A stretch of 64,000 nt of DNA. Origin: Sipunculus nudus. Lineage: Eukaryota > Annelida > Sipuncula > Golfingiida > Sipunculidae. Below are positions 25,152 to 37,256 of the stretch, in pieces (within the stretch, counting starts at the first letter, position 1; the number at the start of each line of letters is the position of its first letter). The stretch is from positions 96,072,330-96,136,329 of the forward strand of contig CM049307.1 in NCBI GenBank assembly GCA_026874595.1. The letters are read 5' to 3'. The translations under genes and the position numbers were made by a program. Under the pieces are notes generated by a model that worked only from the letters and a program-made list of their open reading frames with translations, was not told where the DNA came from and ran no database searches.

Positions 25152-26830
25152 TTATTCAGGAAAAAAAGCCTCAGGCCAAAAGTTCCAAACATTTCAACAA
25201 TAATTCAATCAAATAATTGCATAGATAGAACATATAGTAGCAGTCTAATATTAATTAATAAATAATGTCATCAACACATGAAACATGATGCAAACCTCAG
25301 TACACAATGTTCCTATATTGCCATCATCAGTGAGTATGAAACATAATTTAACCATCTGTTATTCTTCGTCTCCTCAATAAGGAATTATATACATATGCAG
25401 CAAATTTATTATTTCAACATGATTGTCTAAATTGAATAATTTAATAACATTTTGTTTACTTGGATAATGTCAGTCTTGTCTGAAGTATTTAAACCTCGAA
25501 TCATTATATAATATAAATTCTTGCATAAAGTGACCTTTATCCTCAACAATATTGTATCCATGATGTAAACAATATTTACAGATCCTCTCGTCACGAATTA
25601 TATCATTATGACGACCTGTTTCTATAGCCAACTCATGATTCGAGCATCGAAGTTAAGCAAGAACAGTGCGATGTTACTTATTTGGAATACGATATGAATA
25701 CCTTTCAAGAGTTATTATAGATTTGAAAGCACCATAATAATATAATTTACTACACAACTTAATATCACGATGCCAGTATTGACTAGCCATGTCTTTTATT
25801 CTTATATCAAATTATTTCAAAATATTATTCACATCTTCAATATGCTGTGCCTTCCAAACATCTAAAGCCAAACTCAAATAGCAATGTTCTTACATATGAT
25901 ACCTAATTTGATTTACCACTTTTGTCTAAATTCATCAACATACTGTACACCTGTTTTTGATACCTATGTTCTGGCATATACAGTTAGTTAATCCAATGCT
26001 AAACACAATGTAATAAACAGGTTACAAACATAGGAAATCTGCCTCATTCTCCTATTGCTGCTGCATCTTGAGTATTTTTGACTACATTTAAAATATATTT
26101 GCAAAATTTGTATTGCACTCTCTCTATAGTTTCGATTTCTTAAACCCTGTAATACGCACCCATATATTAAAAAATACTGGCACTACCATTTGATCAAAAA
26201 GATCAAAGAGATGCTTTGTACTAACATATTTACACTTTATACTGAATTTTTAAATTATACATACAGCTTTGTCTGCAAAAAAACTTGCTTTTTTGTGTTT
26301 TTGACCAAGATAATTTTGTAGAGAAAGTAATACCGAAATATTTATAGTATGGAGCCACTTCTAACTGTTTGCCATTTAAATGCCATCTTTCAACTTTTCG
26401 TGAAGGACCACCTTTCCTAAAAAACATAATTTTAGTTTTATCTGTGTTAATTTTAAAACCATATTTTTTTTTTCACAAAATTTTGCAAGAGATAAATCTG
26501 TTGCTAAAGTTTACCTACAGTATCTGCACAATAAACCATATCATCTGCAAATAAAAAAGTCGTGAATGGGAAAGATTACCATTAACATATATCCCTTAAC
26601 AATTGCTTCTATGTAACATATTACAATACTCATTTATAAATAAAGAAAATAATAATGGACTTACCATGCAACCCTGCCTGGTACCTAACGATTATAAGAA
26701 TACTGTAAGTCCACCGTCAGTTATACAAGACTGCATTTTTGAATGCATCGATTTTATAACATTTAATATTTTACCATTTATACATTGTTATAATAAGACA
26801 TACCACAATAAATTATGTTGCAAACAGTCA
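25152..26830 (-). mobile_element. Degenerate non-LTR retrotransposon (LINE), 3' part
   Basis: Minus-strand fragments of a LINE pol in the correct order. A motif reading GTRQGCMVSPLLFSLFINE lies at 26686-26630 and FADDMVY at about 26556-26531. KTKIMFFRKGG (thumb) and YKYFGITFSTKLSWSKTQK lie in 26427-26230, and C-terminal phrases such as SNHELAIETGRHNDIIRDER lie near 25650-25560, before a T-rich 3' end at about 25165. Frames shift repeatedly and stops are common, so it is inactive. The domain order fits the reverse transcriptase and the C-terminal region seen in invertebrate LINEs; the clade is not assigned. Confidence 0.8.
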
Positions 26831-26837
26831 AAACCTT

Positions 26838-26838
26838 T

Positions 26839-26893
<55 letters not shown>
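26838..26893. repeat. (TA)n microsatellite
   Basis: TATATAAATA running into about 22 TA units next to the 5' side of the LINE fragment. Confidence 0.9.
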
Positions 26894-26898
<5 letters not shown>

Positions 26899-26899
26899 A

Positions 26900-28027
26900 T
26901 ATTTATAAATATCATATATAACTGATATCTGTGGACATTTCATAAGTGAATGAAAGTAAGCGTTCATTGTTACAAAAAAAGTTTTTCTTTAATATAGCCA
27001 TCTTGTATAACAGGCTAAATATAAATGTGAAAATACATGTTTATTAAGATGTGTGTGGCAGAACAAGTTGTTCAGCCCTCGCCCATCCCGCCCTGCATTT
27101 AAATAAAAACGGCCATGCAGGTCAGTCCCGCCATCAGAGGCCCTTAACAAAAACATAGCGCGCACGCGATCTGGTGGACATACCGCTAAGATTTACGATT
27201 AAAATATTTGCTAGCTTAAAATGGTTTTTATTTTGTGTACATGTTTATTCTTTCTTGTTTCTTCTCCTTGTTTGGTGCATGCTCAAGATCAAACTTCTGG
27301 TCACACAGTCTTGTTATGGTAAACAGATACAAGTGGACAATGATAATTCACACACAGAACCATAACAACCTATAAAACAGATGAACTGGAGATAACATGT
27401 TTTTTGCTTGGATGGTTTGCTGGGAAATAGTTTTCAGCAATAACTAACTAATATCGTGGGACATTTAAATTATGATTGCAAATTACTATGTACCTTTAAA
27501 ACGAAAAATGAAATGTAAATGTAAAATATTCCATGAGTTTTCTCATGTATTAACGCAGAAAACATGTTCATTTTGTTTTTAATAGCTGATCAATGGTTGC
27601 TTAGGTTAGCTATTGGTTGGCAGAATGTTTTTCTACCTTTTCGCTGCCAAGGACAATGTATCATTTAGTTATAACTGGTCAGACGACATGGAAAGAGCCT
27701 CTGCGAGGACAAAATGTTCAGAGCCAGTATTCCATATATGCGTATGCAGTGCATATTCTTATGCGGTGCGTACTCTTGTATACCACTGGAAAAAGGACGC
27801 CTGTGGTTCTATTAATACGACTGCCTACATATTGCGGCACCTATTAAGCAAAACTAGGGCTATAGTAAATCGATGTTTTAGTCGATAAGTCATCTGCTAG
27901 AGGATTACGTCAAATACTTCTTCTGTCCGTTTTAACTTGCGTATGCGTTTTCAATCGCTACGGCAAGGGATCGGAGCGTTCTGCTTAACCATACGTATAT
28001 ACGCATACGTACTGCATATGCATAGTA
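26900..28027. other. Intergenic stretch with GCATACG-type palindromes
   Basis: 27735-28020 is dense in TATGCGTATGCAGTGCATA-like and inverse sequence (GCATACGTACTGCATATGCA at 27998-28022). Related sequence recurs at 28300-28320, 43840-43970 and 44068-44105. It is probably a MITE family; no gene was seen. Confidence 0.4.
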
Positions 28028-28232
28028 CAGGGGCGGGTCCAAGATTAAGGAAAAGGAGAGGTCCAACCCAGGAGGACTAATGACTACACCTAAACACCTG
28101 TCCCCAGGTCAGGAAAAGGGGGGAGGTCCGTCGCAAAAAATGGTCTGAAACCCTTAAAAAAGGCTGATGCGGCAGAAAAAAGGGGGAGGGGAGGTCCGGA
28201 CCCCCTACACCCCTCCCCTGGATCCGCTTCTG
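28028..28232. mobile_element. MITE, CAGGGGCGGGTCC...GGATCCGCTTCTG
   Basis: The same family as 57758-57960, with inverted ends, GTCCAACCCAGGAGGACTAA near the left, ACCCTTAAAAAAGG in the middle and GGTCCGGACCCCCT near the right. No clear target duplication. Confidence 0.7.
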
Positions 28233-28959
28233 CATACATGGAATCATTCCAAGAGAATATAATGTGTCCGATTCCTATCTGCACAGGCACACGCACTGCC
28301 CACGTATACTGCATACGCATGAATGGTATACCACCTTAATCTGCGAGTCTGCGTCTGAGTCGGAAGTTTGTCTCGCGTTGGTTCTGTGATAACAAACTTT
28401 GTGAACTTAAAATGTCTAAAGCTGTGAATCCTTAGGGGCGTATATGCATGAAAAATCGCTCATAAGATTTTGTAACCGTGATGTTTCCACATTTTTTCAG
28501 CGAATATGGCTAGGTGCATATAGGTGTGATAATCGCAACTGTGGCGATTTTCACGAAAAGGGTCTGCCTAAACTCAAGGATTCCCAATGAAATGACGTCA
28601 CTACAACATATTTTTGGGGGAAACATGCTAGATCCCCTGTTCCACTTTATACTTCTGAAGCATAAACGGATACAGGCTCGCATGGAAGATATCTTTATAC
28701 ACATATACGTGCACATGGAGGCAACGCTTTAAATAAGAATAATTTACATTATTATATTCATAAATGCCCCTTTGGTTCGCTTATATATATTTCATGGTCG
28801 AAATTGATATGCAGACGGATTTTAAATTCATCCATAGACGAGACTGCGATTTTGATTTCGCCTAGAAAAATTTTGTTCTCGCCTAAGCGAGTTTAAGATC
28901 CGCCTATAGGTATCAGCCAGGCGAGTTTGAAATCTGCCCAGGTGAGACTGAAATAGTGA

Positions 28960-29550
28960 TCTGATGGTATTTCCTAATACTTTGTGCATTGTAAATTACA
29001 TATGAATGATATATTCAGTAAGATTTTTAATAAGAAACTTATAAAACCTCTGAGGGTATTTTATATGGAATGTTTATATGTTAATTGAAATTAATCTACA
29101 TTAAGTTTAGTTTTATGCTTGGAAAAGGTTCTCTACCTTTAGCATTTACCATCTTATTGAGTAAATGTCCTTTTCTTGATTTTCGACAAGGTACATTATG
29201 TTCGGGCCAATAACTTCTATAAATTAACCTTATTTAACCTTATTTTTGACATGTAATTAGGATAAAAATTCCAACGGTTTTGATCTTAGGCAGTCTGGAA
29301 GTGTAACAATAGGTCTTTAATGTAACATTTCCCACTTAATTTCACAAAGGAATGAAGTCGCAGTGCCCAACTTTCGTATTAGGTAGGAGAACCTCGGGAC
29401 ATCTAAAGTATGTAAAACTTAGGATTCATGAGGCTTACGGTATTAAAACGCGCTACTTTCACAGACAGACGGACGGAGTGACAGACGGCCGACCGGCGGA
29501 CAAAGGCCCATTGCTATAGCTAAGCTGACTTCGAACAAGCTGTGCTAAAC
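28960..29550 (+). mobile_element. Pearl-like element, 3' part (subfamily B)
   Basis: Colinear with the ends of 48890-50101 and 52750-53978: GGCAGTCTGGAAGTGTAACA, GGAATGAAGTCGCAGTGCCC, an ACGG-type tract (29463-29500) and a decayed terminal hairpin at 29514-29548. The left limit is approximate. Confidence 0.5.
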
Positions 29551-29570
29551 TCTCCTGACAGGTCAATTTA

Positions 29571-29588
29571 CTCTCTTCTCTCTCTCTC

Positions 29589-29619
<31 letters not shown>

Positions 29620-29640
29620 CACACACAAACACACACATAC
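29571..29640. repeat. (TC)n and (CA)n microsatellites
   Basis: About 14 TC units followed by about 10 CA units. Confidence 0.9.
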
Positions 29641-30519
29641 GCGGATAAACATACCCACGAGGATCTAGCTTTAAACCGCACTTCCGAGGATCAGCCGTTT
29701 CGCTGAAGTGAGGAAGAAGTGCTACTGAGATATAAAAGACCGTAAAAGATCCATGTATCATCGCACACTTTTTTTAAAGAAAAAGGCTGGTTAGATGAGA
29801 GAAAGATGCGTTTACCTAGCGCATAACTTGCGAGGACAACCTGCGAGGACGTTCAGTGTATGTCATGTCTTCGTGTCATAGCGAGGACCTACTAATCAGC
29901 ATATCAATGTATACTTGGTGTAAACATATTTATTTATAACAGGATTACAAAGTAGCCACTTAGGCTAATGTACATGCTTTTCTGTAGAAATATATATAAA
30001 CACAAAATTATATAAGAAATCACGGTTCAAGTAAAAGTACACAAAGTATGTAAAGATATGATATGTTTGGATTAATGTTGTAATTGTATGTAAATTCATA
30101 ATCTTTAACAAAATGAAACAAGACAAGAGCAATACGATTATCAATGAAATCAATGAATAATGTAACAATATAATATTGAACATGCTCTCTCGATACAATA
30201 AGTACAACGCGCAAAATACAAACGATAAACATATATTTACATACTTAAACTGGATGGAAAGAATAACTATTTTATGTAAAACGTGTTGTGTCTATTATAA
30301 ACTTTCTAACCAAGCAGCTAACAGTATTTCTAGACAGATCAGAGGTTATACTTATCATATAGATAAGAAAATCTATTAGTTTTGTTTTTTTTTTTCCTGT
30401 TTACTCCTGGAATCCATGGTAATATAATGTTCTAATTCTAACTTCTCACGGTCAAAAGGAGATCTGATACCGCTTAATAGGTTGGATAAGCAGTTTAAAC
30501 ATATTATCGAGGACATGGC

Positions 30520-30520
<1 letters not shown>

Positions 30521-30569
<49 letters not shown>
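30521..30569. repeat. (CA)n-(CG)n microsatellite
   Basis: About 17 CA units running into GCGCGCGCGC, with potential to adopt Z-DNA. Confidence 0.9.
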
Positions 30570-30570
<1 letters not shown>

Positions 30571-30774
30571 TCTTTTCTATCCATCTCGCAAAGCTCTCAA
30601 TAGATGGCTCTGTCACACACACAAAAAAAAACAAATTTCAAGCAACACGTTCTTTCTGAGGACTTCCCTAGCATAGTTTTCCTAGCTTTTTAATGCTTAA
30701 ATAATACCTTAACAGCTTTTCGTTTGCGAGGACCCGTGTGTAAGTCTTCACAGGAAAAGGTCCTCACGCGTCAA

Positions 30775-32090
30775 TACCATGTCCTTTTAAGTTCGGTTAT
30801 ACAAACACACACAGATTTATACATACACGCGCGCACGTATAGACGGGGGTTATGAGGAATACTTCTACGGATGTCGTCGAATAATAAAATAGGTCGCACC
30901 TGCCACCTTGCGACAAAAAAAAACAAGACCAGGTAACGAAGATTAGGGCCTATGGGGTTCTTCCGTCTGTCAATGTGATCTGTGCCAGACAGCGTCAGGT
31001 ACAAAACCATCAGAATACAATAAATAAAATAAGAAATATGCGTAATTTGTGTATAGCAAGCTCAGAGAAACAAAGAGCTGTGAGGAATAAAATGATTTAT
31101 TAATGACGTGAAACGTGATAACACCCAGCATAAAATCGGGTACACAAACGTGCGTGTGTATGCATTAGCGGCACAAAGTCTGCTTATTTTCCGATGTCAC
31201 GAATCGTTAAAGCTGGCTATTCATCTGCGTTATTTGCAGAATTTAAATCATTTTTTGGTTTAGTCTGGGAACAAATTAATGGACTGTAGTTAATTCCTGC
31301 TACGAAAAATCCTTATAACACCCCACCCTTCCGCAAGAGGTCGTTTCTACTCAAATCTAACCTCTTCCTGTTGGTAACTATTGGCGGCCGGGACTAGGCC
31401 CCTACTTGCCTCAACTGTCAAACTTTGAATCATGATACATTTCAAGGAAACACCTTCTGTTTACATTTCATATTCTGTTTTCATTTCAAAAGACCATTTA
31501 TTCCCTGATGTCCTTACCACATATACAACCATGTTTATGTAATTTGCCCTGAAACAATTCTTATTTATAGTACTTGATCGAACTACATCACCCTCTTCAC
31601 TACGTTTATACTAACGCCATCTGTGTATGGCCCCGGTGCATTGTGGGCTACAGAGTTTGAAGCATACAATCCCTAATTAACGGAGTCGTAAGTCTTGTGA
31701 GTCTGATAACGCCTCTGTGATGGTTGCAGGAGCTGGACTATCTAGAAGCCGTTGGTAAACACGGTACACGTGCCCATGTTGAGAAACAAAAAATAATGTT
31801 TTATGACGTAATAGATTGAGTACTAGCTTTGAGAGCATGCGAAACTACACAAACCTTTATCATTCGTAAACCTCTGGGTTGTTGATGTGCCACGAATGAT
31901 CTTGTAAGACGTGTTTTGATTACGACTAGTGTGTGTCAATAATGGCATTCGCTAATGATGCATAAAATTTCACTGGGCTATAACCAATATCCACATATAT
32001 GTATATATACTTGTATATATATAGGCCTATATATATCATTATATCAGTTACAGCTGAAATAGAATAGTGCTCAATACAGGTTACTGTTGC
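30775..32090 (+). repeat. Old duplicated block, copy B (fullest copy)
   Basis: 30880-31310 is colinear with 51170-51600 (shared: GTGATCTGTGCCA, ACAAAACCATCAGA, GTGAAACGTGATAACA, CGTGCGTGTGTAT, ATCACGAATC-type). 31820-31880 matches 63395-63455 (GAAACTACACAA, GTAAACCTCT-type). 31690-32060 matches copy A. Part of 31310-31470 also matches 7600-7780 in inverse orientation. It contains a TTGCAG|GAGCTGGACTATC acceptor-like site but no recognised protein. Confidence 0.55.
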
Positions 32091-32149
32091 CTCACGCAGG
32101 CACCTAGCTATTCTTTAGTGGAACATGATTCGCTGAATGTTAAACACGT

Positions 32150-32286
32150 TAAAATTACATCGAATAAATACTCTGAGTTTCATGTTGATGTTTACACACC
32201 GGCGTTCGTCAGCGAACAGTTACCTGACAACTGACAAACGCCTGTGTTAACATCGGCGTGAAACTCAGAGTAGTAACTTGATGTAA

Positions 32287-32290
<4 letters not shown>
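32150..32290. repeat. Foldback element with arms of about 55 bp
   Basis: TACTCTGAGTTTCATGTTGA on the left and its inverse on the right (GTGAAACTCAGAGTA) are embedded in longer arms (left 32150-32206, right 32236-32290) around a 29-base loop. It sits directly before a (TA)n. Confidence 0.75.

Positions 32291-32331
<41 letters not shown>
32289..32331. repeat. (TA)n microsatellite
   Basis: About 21 TA units abutting the right arm of the foldback element. Confidence 0.95.
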
Positions 32332-32335
<4 letters not shown>

Positions 32336-32369
32336 AAATTCAGTGTAAATAGTGCTGATACCATATTCC

Positions 32370-32684
32370 CTAGAAAATTGTAAAAATGAATGAATTACCT
32401 AATGTAAAAAAAATGTCTGTGTTTTGTTTAATACGCACGGTCCTTTCAGCAAACAATAGACCATGTGACCTACCACTCAAGTTCCTTTTTGCTGGGCAAA
32501 GGGCAAAGTGGCGCTCGATGTGTAGAGCAAGAGCCTTATCGTTGACACCTTCCTGTAGTGATTCCATGACGACAGTCTCAAGGCTGATCACCGGAACACA
32601 GTAAGCATTAACGAGCTTATACACATTTAGTTCAGCCTCATACAGCAATGATATGTTAGCAGGAATACACCATTTACATTCCAT
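32370..32684 (-). CDS. Possible coding exon on the minus strand, unknown
   Basis: A 104-codon minus-strand frame has balanced codon use in its middle (for example YEAELNVYKLVNAYCVPVIS) and a good donor, GAGTG|GTAGGT, near 32482-32477. An internal CACTACAG could serve as acceptor. The overlapping plus-strand frame is also open, no family is recognised, and the ends are AT-rich. It may be chance or an old element. Confidence 0.2.
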   Translation of the reverse strand: MECKWCIPANISLLYEAELNVYKLVNAYCVPVISLETVVMESLQEGVNDKALALHIERHFALCPAKRNLSGRSHGLLFAERTVRIKQNTDIFFTLGNSFIFTIF

Positions 32685-33049
32685 GTAGAAAATACACGCT
32701 TATTACATTTTCTATAGTTATCAGTTGCAGAATATTTTGCATAGTGTATACAGGGATTACAAAAGTGTATTATATACACATATATTACACATATATATCA
32801 CAGCGTGCATGCGAATCCAGTTCAGTTCGGAAGTCAACTTGTTGATATGGGAATTCCAATGTAAACGTCCAAATTCCATCTAAACGGTTGACATTAGAAT
32901 TGTCATTGTTATTCCAGTAGCATCTAATTGGGATTTTTAAAAGTTTTAAACTTTTCTGATGTAAGAAATGTTTTCCTCACAATATGAAAATCCTCGCTTC
33001 ATAGCCAGATTGCTCAAAATCATGTTTTGTTTTGCTCATAGTCCTAAGA

Positions 33050-33800
33050 AAATAAGTAACAGCAAGGTTTTACTAGGAACGCCCCAGATACAAAATTAGA
33101 AGTTTCTACGTCAAACTGCTATGACTTGTGTCCATCTGACTTCTAGGGTACTCAGGTCATGTTGTTTCACACAGCTCACAGACTGAAGGTTACAGTAACC
33201 ATATTTTGGATGTCAAAGGAGACATTCGAGAGCCAACAGTTAAGATACGTGGCCTGTCGAACTTTCTGGGTGCTCAAAATCAGGTGTTCTGCTCATAGCT
33301 CAGAGAATATAGGTCACAGTGACCAATTTCAGGATTCAAATAAGACTTGCCAAGGACCTCCCTTGATGTCATATTAGAAGGTTCTAGGTCCAACAGTAAA
33401 GTTTGGTGCTATACCTGACTATCTAGCTGCCCATAAGCATATATTACGCCAGTTGCTTGCATATAGAACATGGGTCACCATGACCTCCTTTCAGGTTTCA
33501 AAGATTTGGCCAGAACCTCCTTGGATCTTGTGTTATAAAATTCTAGGCCTAACAGTTATAAATTGTGTCCTGTCTGACTGTCTGGTTGTTCAAAATCATG
33601 TTTCTGGCCAGTGGGTCACAGACTTCTCTGGATATTACATTAGAAGATCCTATGGCTAACGGATTCAGTTTCTGCACATCTGGCTTCCAGAGTGCTAAAA
33701 TCATATTCTATCCTATAGCTCACAGAATATATGTCACAATGACCTAATTTCTTTTTTAAGGACATTTCCCCAGGACCTTCCTGAATGTCACATCAGTTGG
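33050..33800 (+). mobile_element. Pearl-like core repeats without a recognisable 3' end
   Basis: Four or five diverged cores spaced about 120-160 bp apart, recognised by ATAGGTCACAGTGACC-type phrases (33305, 33466, 33729), GATGTCATATTAGAAG and TTCTAGG. The microsatellite/hairpin end is absent. Confidence 0.55.
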
Positions 33801-33870
33801 CCAAATTGATACAGTATCTTAAATAACTAAAATTAATAATATAAAAATTTGAAATGTTAAAACTGGTTGA

Positions 33871-33905
33871 ACCCCCCCCCCCCCCACCACCACCACCACC
33901 ACCAA
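33871..33905. repeat. Poly-C and (CCA)n tract
   Basis: A C run followed by about seven CCA units. Confidence 0.9.
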
Positions 33906-33909
33906 ACTG

Positions 33910-35100
33910 TGTGTGCAATTGATTGTAAATAAATATTATGATTTTTTACTGTTTAATTTTGAAATGTAAAATTCTTTTTTAAATACCACCAATTAAAGGC
34001 ATACATGTTAATTAATAAATAAGTAAAATATTTAAATAATAGAGCATTATTTTTACAAATCCATGCGTAAAAAAATGTGTTTAACTCTTAATGGCTGAGA
34101 CATACCGATCTAAAATTAAAAAGTTAAAAATTTGTGAAATTAATAAAAAAAATTTAATGTTAAAATTTTATTGTGTATGAATCGTATTTATTGATACTGA
34201 AACATATAAATGAGACTTGAACCATGACAGCCACAAGGCCATATACTTTCAACGGGTATTGTTGACACGTCATATATAAGGATAATGGTTTCCTAGTTAA
34301 CAGATAATAGAATAATCTTTGTTCTTACAAGTGTATGTGTTAGCAGGCTTTGAATACGAATAAGAATGTTTTTAAACATAAGAATGTTTTATTAAAAGTA
34401 CATATATTATAGTTGTGCGTATAAACTCTGCGTATATGTCGAGGATGGTTCATATAGTTATGCAAAGATTCATATATATTACTTTCATATTCATTAATTA
34501 TTTTTAATAAATATAGGTTAACACATTATAGGTTAACACATATCTTTGTTTTGCAGAATGCTTGATTTTAGTAACTGGCTAATAATTAAGAGACAGGGGC
34601 ACTGGGAACTTTTGTCGGAAAGCTGACAAATTGCTTACTGGTGAAAATATAGGACAGTTATTACGGCACCATGTTCCGTGTGTGGTGTAGCCTAAATATA
34701 TCAGTTACAGGATGAGTTAGAATCTAGTGATTCTAAGATAAATCAGTTTTAGGGTCAGTTGAGAAAAATAGGTTTCGTGTGCGTCTGCAAGAGGATCTAT
34801 GCAGCCTTTTGAACAGACCAAGCAGGTATAGCCCAAAGCTATGACATATTCATCCGTTTTTCCGGCAACAACAATCCGGCATCAACAATGCGGCAAAAAA
34901 AAATCGGTCATGTGAAAATCGTACGGTGCCGCTCCGAAGAATGACATCCCTTCTACCATGCGGGGCATCATTTCCCAGCAATGTAGTTGTAACAACACTG
35001 AGATGACCAGAAAAGACAAAATATCGGATAAATGTGATAAAAAAGGTAATATAGAAAACTTTTGTCTAGAAATACGATGGTATAATCTAAACCACTCTTG
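33910..35100. other. AT-rich intergenic stretch
   Basis: Mostly A/T runs with the short duplication AGGTTAACACAT (34516-34541). No gene-like features. Confidence 0.4.
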
Positions 35101-35219
35101 ATTTTCATAAGGTGTATTTATATGAAATAAATTCCATTACGTTCATTTCTGCCTTCGTCTTTGAATTATTAATTTTAACCCAGTATATTCCTTTTTTCTT
35201 TTTCATCTTGTCTTCACAG

Positions 35220-35329
35220 TTATTTAAGTCAAAGGCAATATTTAGAAAGATATCGTCGCCCTGGAGATCCATTATGATGGACAAAACAAGCCCAATTGGG
35301 CTACAGATCATAAATTTTGCCGGATTAAG
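35220..35329 (+). CDS. Candidate 5' exon with start codon upstream of CARD exon
   Basis: A strong pyrimidine tract and TCTTCACAG precede an open stretch with ATGATG at 35274 and a donor AAG|GTGTAC. The frame MMDKTSPIGLQIINFAGLR ends in phase 2, which joins in frame to the CARD exon at 36183 (phase 2 entry). A one-in-three chance agreement cannot be excluded, and the peptide is not recognised. Confidence 0.25.
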
Positions 35330-35419
35330 GTGTACACCAAAAACACGTTGTCGTCGCCGTTGCCGTTAACGTTGCCAGATAACCGTATGAGTGTGTACAT
35401 AGCTTAAGGAAGCCTGCGC

Positions 35420-35760
35420 TCTTTACACTTTACCCATAGGCCAACTACCTATATCGTTAGCGCTGTTTGTTATATCCTTGTATCCTGAATCTCTACACCA
35501 GAGGGGAGCACTGTATTGTGGTCCAATCAGATGAGACCCGGTGCTGGAAGCAAAACGGTTTACCAGCCAAGCCAGGAATACACGAAGCCAATGTTGTTCA
35601 TTTCGTTTTGAGTGACAGCTCATCGCCCCGGCGACCGTTTGAACAGGCCACAGGCTCAGAGAGAATTGCCCATTACGTGGTTTCTGGGCGGAGCCTGATG
35701 CCTGTCGAGTGTTTGATTTGCATTTGGTTGGCTGATAGTCACATCAGCAGTTTTTAAGGT
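35420..35760. promoter_or_regulatory. CpG-rich, CCAAT/octamer-containing candidate promoter
   Basis: This stretch is clearly richer in G+C and CpG than its surroundings. It contains GGTCCAATCAG at about 35520, a GGGCGGAGCC box at about 35690 and ATTTGCAT (octamer complement) at about 35717. It lies just upstream of the CARD exon. No TATA box is seen, so the direction is not fixed. Confidence 0.3.
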
Positions 35761-36182
35761 GTTTAAATGCATCATACACGGTCAAAGCAGGCAGTGTGAA
35801 AATCAGTAGCTTCTTTAGAAGTGCAAGATTTCCGCTGCCTCGGGAGCGTATTAGAAGCCTAAACAAAATAGAACGATCCCACTGAGAAAGGACTGTAACT
35901 TACATAATCAACACTGTTGAATAGTGCAGTCTTTTGTCCACCAGCACTGCACGTGCTTCTAAATTACGTGGTTTGTGACGTCTAGATGCAGTTCTCTGTG
36001 TGTTAGGATATTCAACTAGCTGACTTCAGGATATCCCACTGAATACATTGAATTTCAATAGAAAAGTTTACCAGATTTAATTGAAACTCCTATATCAACT
36101 AGTTGAATTGTGAATTCGCATTTCAACTAAATGAGTTCCTGGCTCTACTGGATTTCCATGTACACTGCTTATATATATATAG

Positions 36183-36315
36183 AACAGAAGAACATAGAAA
36201 CCGGTTGAAGGACAACCTTCCAACTTTAGTCTCAGACCTTCAGCTTAGCACAACGTTTTGGGCGGAGCTTATTCGCCTGCGCGTTGCTGATTTTGATGAA
36301 AGGCAAAGGATAGAG
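36183..36315 (+). CDS. CARD helices 1-3 exon
   Basis: Candidate acceptors are TATATAG or, five bases later, ACAG; neither has a good pyrimidine tract. The donor GAG|GTAATT is good. The 44 residues follow the CARD pattern: a charged start, NLPTLVSDL (helix 1b/2), a hydrophobic helix FWAELIRL, then ADFDERQRIE before the next helix. It sits about 400 bases after a CpG-rich, CCAAT-containing stretch (35420-35760). Confidence 0.5.
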
Positions 36316-37208
36316 GTAATTATTTAAAGGAAAATTGTGTAAGTATAAAGTAGAAAAACTACTAAAAGGTAAGTAACAATGTATATGGATATTCTGAAAA
36401 ACTGTTATCATGTTGGACAGGTTGGTTTAGTCCTTCTGAAAAAAAAAGGAATATTTTTGAAAACCTGTTTTAAACCCAAACTATAACAGAAACCTTAGAA
36501 TTATGGTGCACGTCAACACTTGCTCCTAAAGGTAGATGCTGATCTAGCCGTTTTTCATTTACTTATATATTATTTGTTCATTAATTTGCACTTTAAGACG
36601 TCATTCAAAGACGATAAATTGTGCTGCAAGCTTACCCATTAGATATAGTGGTGTATCTTCTCAAAGAGGACGATGTATGCAATATTTTTTTTATTTACCC
36701 CAGTATGTCTATATCGAGTTTTTTTATTTTATTATTTTGTTTGGCCCCACATTTTATTAATACCTGCATGACACACAGTACTTAAAGGGTTTGGTCGTCA
36801 TTCAAGGATCAAACTGCTCGATACATAAAAGTAGAGCTGATGTAAGTTCGTAAAACTCATCAATGCATTGCTGTCACAATTAATTATTTATATATATATT
36901 AACTTGACATTTGCAACCCAGTGACCGGCACAAAAGATCTTAAAGTTCGTCTAAAAAATAGCTACCAGCAAATAAACTTTTGTTATTTATTATCCTAAAC
37001 TGCATTAAATTGTTCCTCATAAACATGTTTACAAAAAAAAAATCAATTCAGGGCCAAAATAATCATTATAAAATAATTATAACACCTATAATAACGCAAT
37101 GTTAAAGTTTACATTTTCCGAAACCGAGACCCCCCGCCGTGACCACCTCCGCTTGCTTCGCCAATGTCCGTAAATTTAGCCGGCACTAAAATTTGTCCAG
37201 CTATAACC

Positions 37209-37256
<48 letters not shown>

